A stretch of DNA of 47,579 nucleotides from Methylobacterium frigidaeris. Lineage in GTDB: Bacteria > Pseudomonadota > Alphaproteobacteria > Rhizobiales > Beijerinckiaceae. Of this stretch, positions 18,152 through 26,443 are shown in pieces. The translations under genes and the position numbers were made by a program. Numbering within the stretch: the stretch's first letter is position 1; every line of letters starts with the position of its first letter. Location: NCBI RefSeq assembly GCF_022179185.1, contig NZ_BPQJ01000001.1, positions 326,959-374,537 on the forward strand, in the 5' to 3' direction. The notes beneath the pieces were generated by a model. The model did not search any database. It had not been told where the DNA came from and saw nothing but the letters and a program-made list of their open reading frames with translations.

Positions 18152-19120
18152 TCAGGCGCGTCGCGCTTCCGCCACGGCGGCGGCGAGGGTGCGCTTGGCG
18201 AGCGGGATCTTGAAGTCGTTGGCGCCGTAGCCGCGGGCGCCCCTCAAGGCCGCCTCGCCGGCGGCGCCGACGCCCTCGCGCACCAGAGCCTCCTCGGCCT
18301 CCGCCACCCGCCACGGTTTGTGAGCGAGACCGCCGAAGGCCAGGCGGGCGGAGCGCACCTTGTCGCCATCCGCTTCGATCACCGCCGCCACCGAGACGAG
18401 GGCGAAGGCATAGGACGCGCGGTCGCGCACCTTGCGGTATACGTGGCGGCCCTTCACTGGCGCCGGCAGGGTCACGGCCGTGATGATTTCGCCGGGCTTG
18501 AGAGTGGTCTCGACCTGGGGCGTGTCGCCGGGCAGGCGGTGCAGGTCGGCGATCGACATCGTGCGCTCCGCCCCCTCCGGCGTCACGGTCTCGACCGTGG
18601 CATCGAGGGCCCGCATCGCGACTGCCATGTCGGACGGGTGGGTGGCGATGCAGTGCTCGGAGGTGCCGACCACCGCCAGGATGCGGTTGAACCCTTCGAT
18701 CGCCGAGCAGCCGGAGCCGGGCCGACGTTTGTTGCACGGCATCGCCGTGTCGTAGAAGTACGGGCAGCGGGTGCGCTGCAGCAGGTTGCCGGCGGTGGTC
18801 GCCTTGTTGCGCAGCTGGCCCGAGGCGCCAGCGAGCAGCGCCCGCGACAGCACACCGTAATCGCGCCGCACCCGCTCGTCGGCGGCGAGATCGGCGTTGC
18901 GCACCATCGCGCCGATGCGCAACCCGCCCTCCGGCGTCGGCTCGATCCTGTCGAGCGGCAGCCGATTGACGTCGACGAGGTGGGTCGGCGTCTCGATCTG
19001 CAGCTTCATCAGGTCGAGGAGGTTGGTGCCGCCGGCGATGAAGCGGGCGTTCGGTTGCGCGACGACCGCCTTGGCGGCGTCCGCCACGGTGGCGGGGCGC
19101 TCGTAGGTGAAAGCCTTCAT
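18152..19120 (-). CDS. paoB: aldehyde oxidoreductase FAD-binding subunit PaoB
   Basis: A 322-residue FAD subunit (MCD-type FAD-binding domain). [14 protein letters not shown] and [17 protein letters not shown] are the flavin-contacting motifs. Between about residues 119 and 157 it carries Cys119, Cys129, Cys138 and Cys157, matching the Cys-rich insert that holds an additional [4Fe-4S] cluster in E. coli PaoB. This insert separates it from ordinary XdhB/CoxM subunits and supports the pao assignment. It lies 22 bases upstream of paoC and 10 bases downstream of paoA. Confidence 0.88.
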   Translation of the reverse strand: MKAFTYERPATVADAAKAVVAQPNARFIAGGTNLLDLMKLQIETPTHLVDVNRLPLDRIEPTPEGGLRIGAMVRNADLAADERVRRDYGVLSRALLAGASGQLRNKATTAGNLLQRTRCPYFYDTAMPCNKRRPGSGCSAIEGFNRILAVVGTSEHCIATHPSDMAVAMRALDATVETVTPEGAERTMSIADLHRLPGDTPQVETTLKPGEIITAVTLPAPVKGRHVYRKVRDRASYAFALVSVAAVIEADGDKVRSARLAFGGLAHKPWRVAEAEEALVREGVGAAGEAALRGARGYGANDFKIPLAKRTLAAAVAEARRA

Positions 19121-19130
19121 GATCGCCCCC

Positions 19131-19808
19131 TCAGAGCCGCGTCGCCGCGCCGCCGGCGTCGCGGATCGCCGCGACGATGTTCGGGTAGGCGGAGCAGCGG
19201 CAGATGTTGCCGCTCATCCGCTCGCGGATCTCCGCATCGGTCAAAGCGACCGCCGCGGTCAGATCCTGCGTCACGGTGCTGGGCCATCCGGCCTTGGCCT
19301 CGGTCAGCATCCCGGCGGCCGAGCAGATCTGGCCCGGCGTGCAGTAGCCGCACTGGAAGCCGTCATGCTTGACGAAGGCGGCCTGGAGCGGGTGCAGGTG
19401 GTCGCCCTCGGCCAACCCCTCGATGGTCTGAATCTCGTCGCCCTCGTGCATCACCGCGAGCGTCAGGCAGGAATTGATCCGCCGCCCGTTCACCAGCACC
19501 GTGCAGGCGCCGCACTGGCCGTGGTCGCAGCCCTTCTTCGAGCCGGTGAGGCCGATGCGCTCGCGCAGGGCATCGAGGAGCGTGGTGCGCGGATCGACCT
19601 CGAGGGGGCGGGCCTGGCCGTTGACCTGAAGGGTCACGGGCATGCGGGGCGTGGCCGGCTCGGCGGCGAGGGCCTGCGGCGCGGCCCCTTGCGCCGGCGG
19701 CGGCGCGGCCCGGAGCGGCCCGGCGAAGCCGAGCACCGCCGCGGCGGCGACGCCGCTCTCCAGAACGCTCCGGCGCGTCGGCCGCGGCGCGGAATCGGAC
19801 TTGTCCAT
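19131..19808 (-). CDS. paoA: aldehyde oxidoreductase [2Fe-2S] subunit PaoA with Tat signal
   Basis: A 225-residue iron-sulfur subunit. The N-terminus [20 protein letters not shown] is a twin-arginine signal that would carry the folded complex to the periplasm. The plant-type ferredoxin cluster uses Cys94, Cys99, Cys102 and Cys114 ([10 protein letters not shown]...C). The second cluster uses Cys153, Cys156, Cys203 and Cys205 (FQCGYC...NICRC). GGGAGG precedes the ATG at 19808, so the longer in-frame extension is rejected. First gene of the operon; size and order match paoABC. Confidence 0.9.
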   Translation of the reverse strand: MDKSDSAPRPTRRSVLESGVAAAAVLGFAGPLRAAPPPAQGAAPQALAAEPATPRMPVTLQVNGQARPLEVDPRTTLLDALRERIGLTGSKKGCDHGQCGACTVLVNGRRINSCLTLAVMHEGDEIQTIEGLAEGDHLHPLQAAFVKHDGFQCGYCTPGQICSAAGMLTEAKAGWPSTVTQDLTAAVALTDAEIRERMSGNICRCSAYPNIVAAIRDAGGAATRL

Positions 19809-20282
19809 GGTGCCTCCCGGCCCGGAAACGAGGTGACGGCGCGCGAGCGCCGGCGCCGGCTCGGCCGTTGGGCCGCGACGCGATCGCTCACCAAACGTTC
19901 GGGCGGGCAGCGGGGTCCCGGGAAGGGCGCGGGTGCGGCATCGCGCGCGGCAAGGCGCGGAGGGTGATGGCACGCGACGCCTCGCGCGCCGACAGGCGCC
20001 GGAAGCAGGACAGAGCCTCGCCCGCCCTGACCACCATCCGCCGAGGACGTGCCGTGTCGGAGAGTCTGTTCGACCGCTTTCTCAGGTCATTCCACCCACG
20101 ACCTCATCCCGAGGTGCCGGAGCGTAGCGGAGGCCTCGAAGGAGGCCTCCAGAAATCTCTGCGGCAGCGGGAGCCCTCCTTCGAGGCTCCCTCTGGTCGC
20201 ACCTCAGGATGAGATCGTGGATGGATCAGAAAGACAACAGAAAAGAGGTCCATGATGCGGCTGCTGTCAACAAGCAGGCTCC
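19809..20282. other. 474-bp spacer upstream of paoA
   Basis: No gene is supported. The first part (19809-20095) is GC-rich and should hold the paoA promoter on the minus strand, but no hexamers are convincing. The second part is the long palindrome at 20096-20220. Confidence 0.4.
20096..20220. repeat. composite palindromic repeat, family C
   Basis: Two inverted half-units form a 125-bp palindrome. CCACGACCTCATCC (20096-20109) faces GGATGAGATCGTGG (20207-20220), with CGAGGTGC facing GCACCTCAGG. Inside, GGCCTCGAAGGAGG faces CCTCCTTCGAGG. A single half-unit occurs at 30789-30852. The two-arm form could fold into one large hairpin. Confidence 0.75.
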
Positions 20283-20702
20283 TCACATCCCCTGCATGTG
20301 CCGATCCACGAAGGCCTGCACGCTTCCGACGTGCTCGGCCATGCGCTCGTTCACGCACATCTGCACGGTGGTGCCGTAATACAGCATCCCGCGGCTCTTC
20401 TGCTTGTGGCACTCGTAGACCGGCTGGGCGCAGAGGCTGCCGGCGAGCAGCACCGGCAGAGCCAGCACCTTGGCGACGGCCGCGAGGCCGCCGAGGAGGC
20501 GGCTGCCGGACGGCGCGGGGGCCGGTGTCCAGACGATCTCGATGGTTCGCACGTCGCGGGATTCGCGGTGGGCAGGGCGCCGAGAGCCAGCCTCGAAGCG
20601 ATGCGGTATCCGGTCGGGCAAGGTCAGGGGCGGGAGCGGCCGGACCGCGTGGTCGCGGTGCTCGGCGATCATCCTGCGGAAATCGGCGTTGGTCAGGGCC
20701 AT
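20283..20702 (-). CDS. hypothetical single-pass membrane protein
   Basis: A 139-residue protein of unknown function. The N-terminal 60 residues are charged and contain MALTNADFRRMIAEHRDH. One hydrophobic segment spans about residues 69-91 (LLGGLAAVAKVLALPVLLAGSL). The C-terminal part is short and has Cys98 and Cys116 flanking a Gly/Tyr stretch. GAGGTGG lies ahead of the ATG at 20702; a longer in-frame extension upstream lacks support. It stands alone between the family C palindrome and the acetyltransferase gene. Confidence 0.6.
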   Translation of the reverse strand: MALTNADFRRMIAEHRDHAVRPLPPLTLPDRIPHRFEAGSRRPAHRESRDVRTIEIVWTPAPAPSGSRLLGGLAAVAKVLALPVLLAGSLCAQPVYECHKQKSRGMLYYGTTVQMCVNERMAEHVGSVQAFVDRHMQGM

Positions 20703-20903
20703 GGCTGCCACCTCATTCCCAAAGGTCTCAGAGTGAGGCACCCTGTGCCTCGGTCTCCGGGATCTCTGCGTCTGGCGTGCCAACGGAAACCGACTGGAAA
20801 CCATGCCGCCACGGAACATGTCGCTAGGGAAAGCGGGCTCAGTGGTATTTCAATCCGTCCTGCTCGTAGCGTGGTTGTATCAGGACGGGGCAGGCGGGAC
20901 GGC

Positions 20904-21392
20904 TCAGCGCCCCTCTCCTTCGGCGAGGCGCTTCTCGTAGCGCCAGGCGGTGGTGCCGTCCTCGTAATAGTCCGGCACGGTCTCGAAGCGGTGATAGCCG
21001 CTGCGCTCGTAGAGGCGGATGCCGGCGCCGTTATCCTCGCGCACCTCCAGGCGCAAGGTGTCGCAGCCCCGGGCCAGGGCCTCGGCCTCGGCGGCGGCGA
21101 GCAGCACCCGGCCGAGCCCGGTCCCGGACCGGCTCGGCGCCACCGCGATCGAGGACAGGCGGGCGCGCCGGCTGCCGCGGCGGCGCTCGATCGTGGCGGC
21201 GCCGATCAGCACCGCGTCGTCGAGAGCGACGAGGAGCGAGATCGACGGCGACGCGATGGCGTGGCGGATCGCCCGGCGCTCCGCCCGGTCGGTGGCGAAG
21301 GCCGCGACCTCGAGCGCCATCAGGGCGTCGAGATCCTCTCGGATCGCCGGCCGGATCGTGACGGCCGACGCGCGCGCGGGGTGACCGCTCAC
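20904..21392 (-). CDS. GNAT family N-acetyltransferase (RimI-like)
   Basis: A 162-residue acetyltransferase. The core has LSSIAVAPSRSGTGLGRVLL, the acetyl-CoA pyrophosphate loop, then LRLEVREDNGAGIRLYERSGYHRF, the conserved C-terminal motif of RimI-type enzymes. The start is GTG 21392, sharing GTGA with the stop of the glucan gene upstream, so translation is coupled. The acceptor (ribosomal protein, amine or other) is not predictable. Coupling to an OpgG/OpgD protein is unusual. Confidence 0.82.
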   Translation of the reverse strand: MSGHPARASAVTIRPAIREDLDALMALEVAAFATDRAERRAIRHAIASPSISLLVALDDAVLIGAATIERRRGSRRARLSSIAVAPSRSGTGLGRVLLAAAEAEALARGCDTLRLEVREDNGAGIRLYERSGYHRFETVPDYYEDGTTAWRYEKRLAEGEGR

Positions 21393-23008
21393 GCGGCCGT
21401 CCACGGATAGGTCCAGGTCTCGGTCAGGGTCTGGCCACGGGCGCGCAGGAAGGCGCGCAGCTCGGTCGATTGCCCGGGCTGGTCGAGCCGCACGTCGATC
21501 GCGGCGCGAAAGCCCTTCACGTGCAGGTTGGGCACCAGAGAGACCGCCAGGACCTTGCCCTGCGTCGTCGAGGGCACGATCTCGACCGCCTTCGGATCGG
21601 TGAGCCAGTAGGAGAGATCGCCGCCCGAGAAGTCGACGAGGAAGCGCCGGGTGCGCGGCTCGCTGGCATCGGCCGAGCCGCCGCTCGCCGTAGTGCGGGC
21701 GACGTAGGTGTTCACCACCCGGCCGCCGGGATGCAGGTCGTCGGTCTCGGCGAGCGCCCGGATCTTGTAGGACAGCTCCACCGCCTCGCCGGGCTTGTAG
21801 GGCTGCTTGGGCTGCCAGGAGGCCACGATGTTGTCGTGGGTCTCGTTCTCGGTCGGCAGCTCGACGAGGCGCACCGTGCCCTCGCCCCACTCGCCCTGCG
21901 GCTCGACCCAGTAGCCCGGGCGGCGGTGATAGAACGCCTCGAGGTCCTGGTAATCCTCGAACACCCGGTCACGCTGCATCAGCCCGAAGCCCTTCGGGTT
22001 GCGGTCCTCGAAGGCCGAGATCCAGCGCTCCTTCGGGTTGCGCAGGGGCCGCCAGATCCACTCGCCGCCGCCGGACTGCATCAGCAGCCCGTCGGAATCG
22101 TGCAGCTCGGGGCGGTAATCGTCCGAGTGGTGGCGGTCGTTCTCGCCGATGAAGAACATCGAGGTCAGCGGCGCGATCCCGACCGTGGTCAGTTCGCGGC
22201 GCGGATGCAGCGAGCAGCGCACGTCGACGACGGTCTCGTCGCCCGGATAGACCAGGAACTGGAACGCGCCGGTGCAGGACGGCCCGTCGAGGAGGGCGTA
22301 GATCACCGCCCGGTCGGCGCCCTTCGGCGGCATCTCGATCCAGAATTCGCGGAAGACCGGGAATTCCTCCGGCCCGCCGACGCCCTCGACGTTGACGGCG
22401 AGCCCCCTCGCCGACAGCCCGTAGAGCTGGTCGCGGCCGAGGAAGCGGTAGTAGCTGGCGCCCAGGAACGCGATCAGCTCGTCGAGCACGCCGGGCTTGT
22501 TGAGCGGGTAGTGCAGCCGGAAGCCGGCGAAGCCGAGATTGACCGGCAGCGGCTTGTCGATGGTGGTGCGGCCGTAATCGAACAGGCCGGGCTGGTAGGG
22601 CACCGGCGTCGGCACCCCGTCGCGCACGACGTTCACCGTCACCGGACGGGTATAGAGGAAGCCGAGATGGAACAGCTGGAGCCGGAACGGCCCGTCCTGG
22701 TCTCCGAGCAGCGCCTTGTCGGGCCGGAAGCGGATGTCGCGCCAGGCGTCGTAATCGAGCGAGGCGAGCGGCGCCGGCAGCGGCGCCACGTTGGCCTCGA
22801 ACGGCACGCCCGCCAGGGCCTTCGCCCGGCGCACCACCTCGTCGAAGCGGAAGCGGGCTGGGCCGGACGGGGCCGGGCTCGGCGCCGGCGGCGGCAGGGC
22901 GCTCGGGCCGGGCTGGGTCGGCCCGACCTGGGCGGAGGCCGCCCCGGTCAGGGCGGCGGAGGAGAGCAGGCCGGCGAGGAGCGCGCGGCGCGAGGGTGCG
23001 ATGGTCAT
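21389..23008 (-). CDS. opgG: glucan biosynthesis protein, OpgG/OpgD (MdoG) family
   Basis: A 539-residue exported protein. The N-terminus MTIAPSRRALLAGLLSSAA is a twin-arginine-like signal, followed by a Pro-rich linker and the MdoG domain starting RFRFDEVVRRAKALAGVPFE. Internal motifs include FSARGLAVNVEG-like LSARGLAVNVEG, SMFFIGEND and NPKGFGLMQRDR, all standard for the family. These proteins shape the backbone of osmoregulated periplasmic glucans. The Tat-type signal is closer to OpgD than OpgG, so the symbol is provisional. A longer upstream frame is rejected because it hides the signal peptide. No opgH is visible in the window. Confidence 0.88.
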   Translation of the reverse strand: MTIAPSRRALLAGLLSSAALTGAASAQVGPTQPGPSALPPPAPSPAPSGPARFRFDEVVRRAKALAGVPFEANVAPLPAPLASLDYDAWRDIRFRPDKALLGDQDGPFRLQLFHLGFLYTRPVTVNVVRDGVPTPVPYQPGLFDYGRTTIDKPLPVNLGFAGFRLHYPLNKPGVLDELIAFLGASYYRFLGRDQLYGLSARGLAVNVEGVGGPEEFPVFREFWIEMPPKGADRAVIYALLDGPSCTGAFQFLVYPGDETVVDVRCSLHPRRELTTVGIAPLTSMFFIGENDRHHSDDYRPELHDSDGLLMQSGGGEWIWRPLRNPKERWISAFEDRNPKGFGLMQRDRVFEDYQDLEAFYHRRPGYWVEPQGEWGEGTVRLVELPTENETHDNIVASWQPKQPYKPGEAVELSYKIRALAETDDLHPGGRVVNTYVARTTASGGSADASEPRTRRFLVDFSGGDLSYWLTDPKAVEIVPSTTQGKVLAVSLVPNLHVKGFRAAIDVRLDQPGQSTELRAFLRARGQTLTETWTYPWTAA

Positions 23009-23429
23009 GGCGGTCCGGATATAAGGCGCGCGTCGTGAACGCGCGTGCGCGTCGCCGCGCTGAATGGCCCGTCCGGCGCCGCTTGAGAAGGCCCCGCCAC
23101 GTGACGTTGTCTTCATGCGGGGGCCCCGGCCGTGCCGCGGGCTGTATCCATCGTGCCACGTTGGGGAAATCCGGCGAAAATCCGCAAGACGGGGCTTGCG
23201 GCGGGGGGCCATGGTCCGTATCTACCGCCTTGCCCAATTTCGCACGTGCCTGTGGCCGCGTGCCGGTTGGTGGGCATCCGGACAAGAGGCCGGACAGCCG
23301 CCAGGGGTCTTAAAGGATCGATGGTCGGATAGGGGTGGATCCCTCCGGCCGGCATCCAGGTGGCGACACCGGACCCCGACAACAACCGGCAGCCGGAGGC
23401 AAAACCGGCGAACCCCGCTCTCCACGGGG
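23009..23429. other. spacer with divergent promoters, glucan gene and decarboxylase leader
   Basis: About 420 bp without a supported gene. It must hold the minus-strand promoter of the glucan gene and the plus-strand promoter of the decarboxylase leader. A GTG-started reading frame of 90 codons (23360-23632) runs from here into the leader without a clear ribosome site. Confidence 0.35.
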
Positions 23430-23714
23430 GACGCAGCTTAAAGCAACGACGAACGGGCTTTTTTGGTCTCGTCGGCCCTCCAAAGGCCGACACCGAAGAG
23501 GCTTGTTTCTCCTTGCCCCGAGTGCGGATCGGGTTTCCCCGTTCCAAGCAAAGGCAGCTTCCGGGTGCTCTGTGCCCGCGTCGCACGGCGTGTCTCCACA
23601 GCACGTCCGCGCCGCGCCGCATCGCCCCCTGACGCCGGACGGCCGACGCGCGCCGTCTCGATCTCGACTTCGGGTTCCCGCGGGAGCCCTCTCGAACCTT
23701 TGGTGGGGCTGATC
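23430..23714 (+). promoter_or_regulatory. candidate speF-type structured leader of the ornithine decarboxylase
   Basis: The region upstream of the decarboxylase is unusually long and structured. A 7-bp hairpin pairs GTCGGCC (23471-23477) with GGCCGAC (23485-23491), extended by GGT/ACC across a small bulge. It is preceded by a T-run (TTTTTT at about 23459-23464). Further GC-rich potential stems follow, for example GGGTGCTCTGTGCCC. Rfam describes a conserved speF leader upstream of this gene in alphaproteobacteria; position and gene context fit, but I cannot match the consensus by eye. Confidence 0.45.
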
Positions 23715-24881
23715 ATGACCGATCGCATCCGCGATTTCCTGCGCGTGCGCCGAGAGCTCGGCCGGGACGAGGGTCCCGTGATGGTCCTCGACCTCGACGT
23801 CGTGCGCGACAACTACACCGCCTTCGCCCGCGCCCTGCCGGATACCCGGGTCTTCTACGCCGTGAAGGCGAACCCGGCTCCCGAGGTGCTGCGCGCGCTC
23901 GCCGAGATGGGTTCCTGCTTCGACACCGCCTCGGTCGTCGAGATCCAGATGGCGCTGGCCGCCGGCGCCACCGCCGACCGCGTGTCGTTCGGCAACACCA
24001 TCAAGAAGGAGCGCTGCATCGCCCGCGCGCTCCAGCTCGGCGTGCGGCTCTTCGCCGTCGACTGCCAGGCCGAGGTCGACAAGATCGCCCGCGCTGCCGA
24101 CGCGGTCAAGGTCGCCCGCGAGGACGTGCAGGTGTTCTGCCGCATCCTGTGCGACGGCGCCGGCGCCGAGTGGCCGCTGTCGCGCAAGTTCGGCTGCGTG
24201 CCCGAGATGGCGGTGGACGTGCTGGAGCACGCCTACCGGGGGGGCCTCAACGCCTACGGCGTGTCGTTCCACGTCGGCTCGCAGCAGGGCAACACGGAAG
24301 CCTGGGACGGGGCGCTCGCCTCCGCCTCGATGATCTTCCGCGAATGCGCCACCCGCGGCATCCATCTCTCGATGGTCAATCTCGGCGGCGGCTTCCCGAC
24401 CAGGTACCTCAAGGCGGTGCCGGGCGTGGAATCCTACGGCGACGCGATCTTCCGGGCGCTGACCAAGCATTTCGGCAACCAGCTGCCGGAGACGATCATC
24501 GAGCCGGGCCGCGGCATGGTCGGCAATGCCGGCATGATCGAGGCCGAGGTCGTCCTGGTCTCGCAGAAGTCCGACGCCGCCGACGAGGTGCGGTGGGTCT
24601 ATCTCGACATCGGCAAGTTCGGCGGCCTCGCCGAGACGATGGACGAGTCGATCCGCTACCGCATCGTCACCGAGCACGACGAGGACCGTACGGTCCCCTG
24701 CGTGCTCGCCGGCCCGACCTGCGACTCGGCCGACGTGCTCTACGAGAAGACCCCGTACCCGCTGCCGATCTCGCTCGCGATCGGCGACAAGGTGCTGATC
24801 GAAGGCGCCGGTGCCTACACCACCACCTACGCGGCGGTGGCGTTCAACGGCTTCCCGCCGCTTCAGTCCTACGTGATCTGA
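23715..24881 (+). CDS. group IV ornithine/lysine decarboxylase (alanine-racemase fold)
   Basis: A 388-residue PLP enzyme making putrescine (or cadaverine). The PLP-binding lysine is Lys51 in VFYAVKANP. GVSFHVGSQ and NLGGGFP are barrel motifs contacting the cofactor. Cys336 in GPTCDSADVL is the active-site cysteine donated across the dimer interface in eukaryotic-type ODCs. Length and motifs fit the short alphaproteobacterial ODC/LDC group. ATG at 23715 follows GGTGGGG. A terminator-like hairpin follows its stop. Substrate preference between ornithine and lysine is not resolved by eye. Confidence 0.9.
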   Translation: MTDRIRDFLRVRRELGRDEGPVMVLDLDVVRDNYTAFARALPDTRVFYAVKANPAPEVLRALAEMGSCFDTASVVEIQMALAAGATADRVSFGNTIKKERCIARALQLGVRLFAVDCQAEVDKIARAADAVKVAREDVQVFCRILCDGAGAEWPLSRKFGCVPEMAVDVLEHAYRGGLNAYGVSFHVGSQQGNTEAWDGALASASMIFRECATRGIHLSMVNLGGGFPTRYLKAVPGVESYGDAIFRALTKHFGNQLPETIIEPGRGMVGNAGMIEAEVVLVSQKSDAADEVRWVYLDIGKFGGLAETMDESIRYRIVTEHDEDRTVPCVLAGPTCDSADVLYEKTPYPLPISLAIGDKVLIEGAGAYTTTYAAVAFNGFPPLQSYVI

Positions 24882-24886
24882 GGAAT

Positions 24887-24910
24887 CGGCGCCGAACGGC
24901 GCCGCTTCTT
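24887..24910 (+). terminator. terminator-like hairpin after the decarboxylase
   Basis: CGGCGCC (24887-24893) pairs with GGCGCCG (24898-24904) around a GAAC loop and is followed by CTTCTT. It begins six bases after the stop codon. Confidence 0.65.
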
Positions 24911-25062
24911 CGGAACGATGCGCCGGCTCGACCGTTTTCGCGGGCCCCGGCGCTTTCCGCGTCTCTTGCAGCCACCGAACAAGTCCCGGACGGCCCGCCG
25001 CATGCGGCGGGTGCGAGGGCTGTCCTTTGCCCGTCTTCTGTCAGTATCGGGAGGGTACGGCC

Positions 25063-25599
25063 GTGTTCCAGATCCGCGACGAGCGCGCCGCCGATAGCGC
25101 CGCGCGCGAGCACCTGCTCGACTTGTGCTTCGGCGAAGCCCGCTTCGCCAAGACCTGCGAGCGCCTGCGCGAAGGGCGACTTCCGGCGGAAGGCCTCGCC
25201 CTGGTGGTCGAGATGGACGGCCGCCTGGTCGCAACCGTGAGACTGTGGAACGTCGAGGCCGGCGGCATCCCCGCCCTGATGCTCGGCCCGATCGCGGTCG
25301 ACCCCGCGCTCCACGGACTCGGCATCGGCAACAAGCTGATGCGGGAGGCTCTGTCCCGCGCGGCGTCGTTCGGCCACCGGGCGGTGATCCTGGTCGGGGA
25401 TGCGCCCTACTACGCCCGCTTCGGCTTCAGCCACGAGCGGGTCGGCACCTTGGGCCTGCCCGGCCCCTACGCGCCGGAGCGGTTCCTGGCCCTCGACCTC
25501 GTGCCGGGGGCCCTCGACGGCGCCGACGGCATGGTGCGGGCGACCGGGCGGGTGGTGCCGATGACGGTTCCAGCGGAGGAGTTCCGCGTCGCGGCGTAA
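25063..25599 (+). CDS. GNAT family N-acetyltransferase (YhbS-like)
   Basis: A 178-residue acetyltransferase. LMLGPIAVDPALHGLGIGNKLMREAL is the acetyl-CoA-binding motif, and VILVGDAPYYARFGFS with its YYxRFGF element is characteristic of the YhbS group. GTG 25063 follows GGGAGGG closely, and an upstream TTG is not needed. It lies downstream of the decarboxylase on the same strand but behind a terminator-like hairpin. Polyamine acetylation is an attractive guess from position only. Confidence 0.85.
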   Translation: MFQIRDERAADSAAREHLLDLCFGEARFAKTCERLREGRLPAEGLALVVEMDGRLVATVRLWNVEAGGIPALMLGPIAVDPALHGLGIGNKLMREALSRAASFGHRAVILVGDAPYYARFGFSHERVGTLGLPGPYAPERFLALDLVPGALDGADGMVRATGRVVPMTVPAEEFRVAA

Positions 25600-25605
25600 C
25601 GAGGC

Positions 25606-25632
25606 GGGCGGGTTCCAGACCCGCCCCTTTCC
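25606..25632 (+). terminator. intrinsic terminator-like hairpin
   Basis: GGGCGGGT (25606-25613) pairs with ACCCGCCC (25619-25626) around TCCAG, followed by CTTTCCC. It starts seven bases after the acetyltransferase stop. Confidence 0.7.
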
Positions 25633-25634
25633 CT

Positions 25635-25764
25635 GACGATCGTCGCGAAGCGGCCCTGTACGCTGCACCGTTGCAGACGGACGCTTCGCGACTTTTTGCG
25701 CTGGACCCCGGATCTCCTTCCACGTCGTCTCAGTCGTCCGGGACAGGGCGCAGTGCCTGATTGC
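25635..25764. repeat. dispersed intergenic repeat, family B copy 2
   Basis: Second copy of the repeat at 11905-12034. CGCGAAGCG (about 25643-25651) pairs perfectly with CGCTTCGCG (25682-25690), with CTGCA/TGCAG nested inside. Downstream CCGGATCTCCTTCCAC and CAGTCGTCCGGGA match the first copy. It lies between convergent genes. Confidence 0.78.
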
Positions 25765-25792
25765 TCAAGTGCTGAGGTTGCCAGGCGGTCGT

Positions 25793-26422
25793 TTACCCCC
25801 CGACCACCCGCACCTCCGGCACACCCTCCTCCACGATCCCCCGTGCTCCCTCGGCGATCAGCCGCGTGACGAGGTCCGCGTAATCCGCCCGCGTCAGCCC
25901 CGCGCCGGGCCGGAACCAGAGATAGTGCCAGTTGACCATGCCGAAGAACGACATGGTCACGGGCTTCAAGAGCGCCGTGCCGGCGAGATGCGGCGCGACG
26001 CCGGCAATCGCCTCGGAGAACAGGCGGACCAGTTCGCGCTCGCTCTCCTTCAGCTCTGCCTGCCGCTCGGGCGAGAGCAGGCCGAGATGGTTGATCTGCA
26101 CCTTGTGCTGGGCGTCGGCATCCCGGTAGGCCTCGAGCAGGGCGCCGGCGAGGCTGCGCAGGCGCGGCTCGGGCGCAAGGCCCGGACGGTCGGCGGCCTC
26201 GACCGCCTCCAGCAGCTCCTCGAGGTGCAGCCGGATCACGTCGAAGAGGATCTCGTCCTTGTCACGATAGTAGTGGTAGAGGTTCGCCTTCGAGACGCCA
26301 CAGGCCTCGGCGATCCGGCTCATCGAGGCGCGGTCGTAGCCGTGGGCGGCGAACAGCTCGGCCGAGCGATCGAGGATCGCCCGGCGCTTGTCGTCGTAGT
26401 CGCTGGCGCGGGTGCGGGCCAT
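25793..26422 (-). CDS. TetR family regulator of the phenylacetate block
   Basis: A 209-residue repressor. The N-terminal HTH is clear: RRAILDRSAELFAAHGYDRASMSRIAEACGVSKANLYHYYRDKDEIL. The rest is an all-helical ligand-binding domain of normal length with no recognisable specificity motif. It follows paaK on the same strand with 21 bases between, so it is probably co-transcribed with it. By analogy with PaaR regulators it may sense phenylacetyl-CoA and bind the palindrome at 29335-29344; both points are inference. Confidence 0.85.
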   Translation of the reverse strand: MARTRASDYDDKRRAILDRSAELFAAHGYDRASMSRIAEACGVSKANLYHYYRDKDEILFDVIRLHLEELLEAVEAADRPGLAPEPRLRSLAGALLEAYRDADAQHKVQINHLGLLSPERQAELKESERELVRLFSEAIAGVAPHLAGTALLKPVTMSFFGMVNWHYLWFRPGAGLTRADYADLVTRLIAEGARGIVEEGVPEVRVVGG

Positions 26423-26443
26423 GGGGTCTCGTCGCTACTCACA

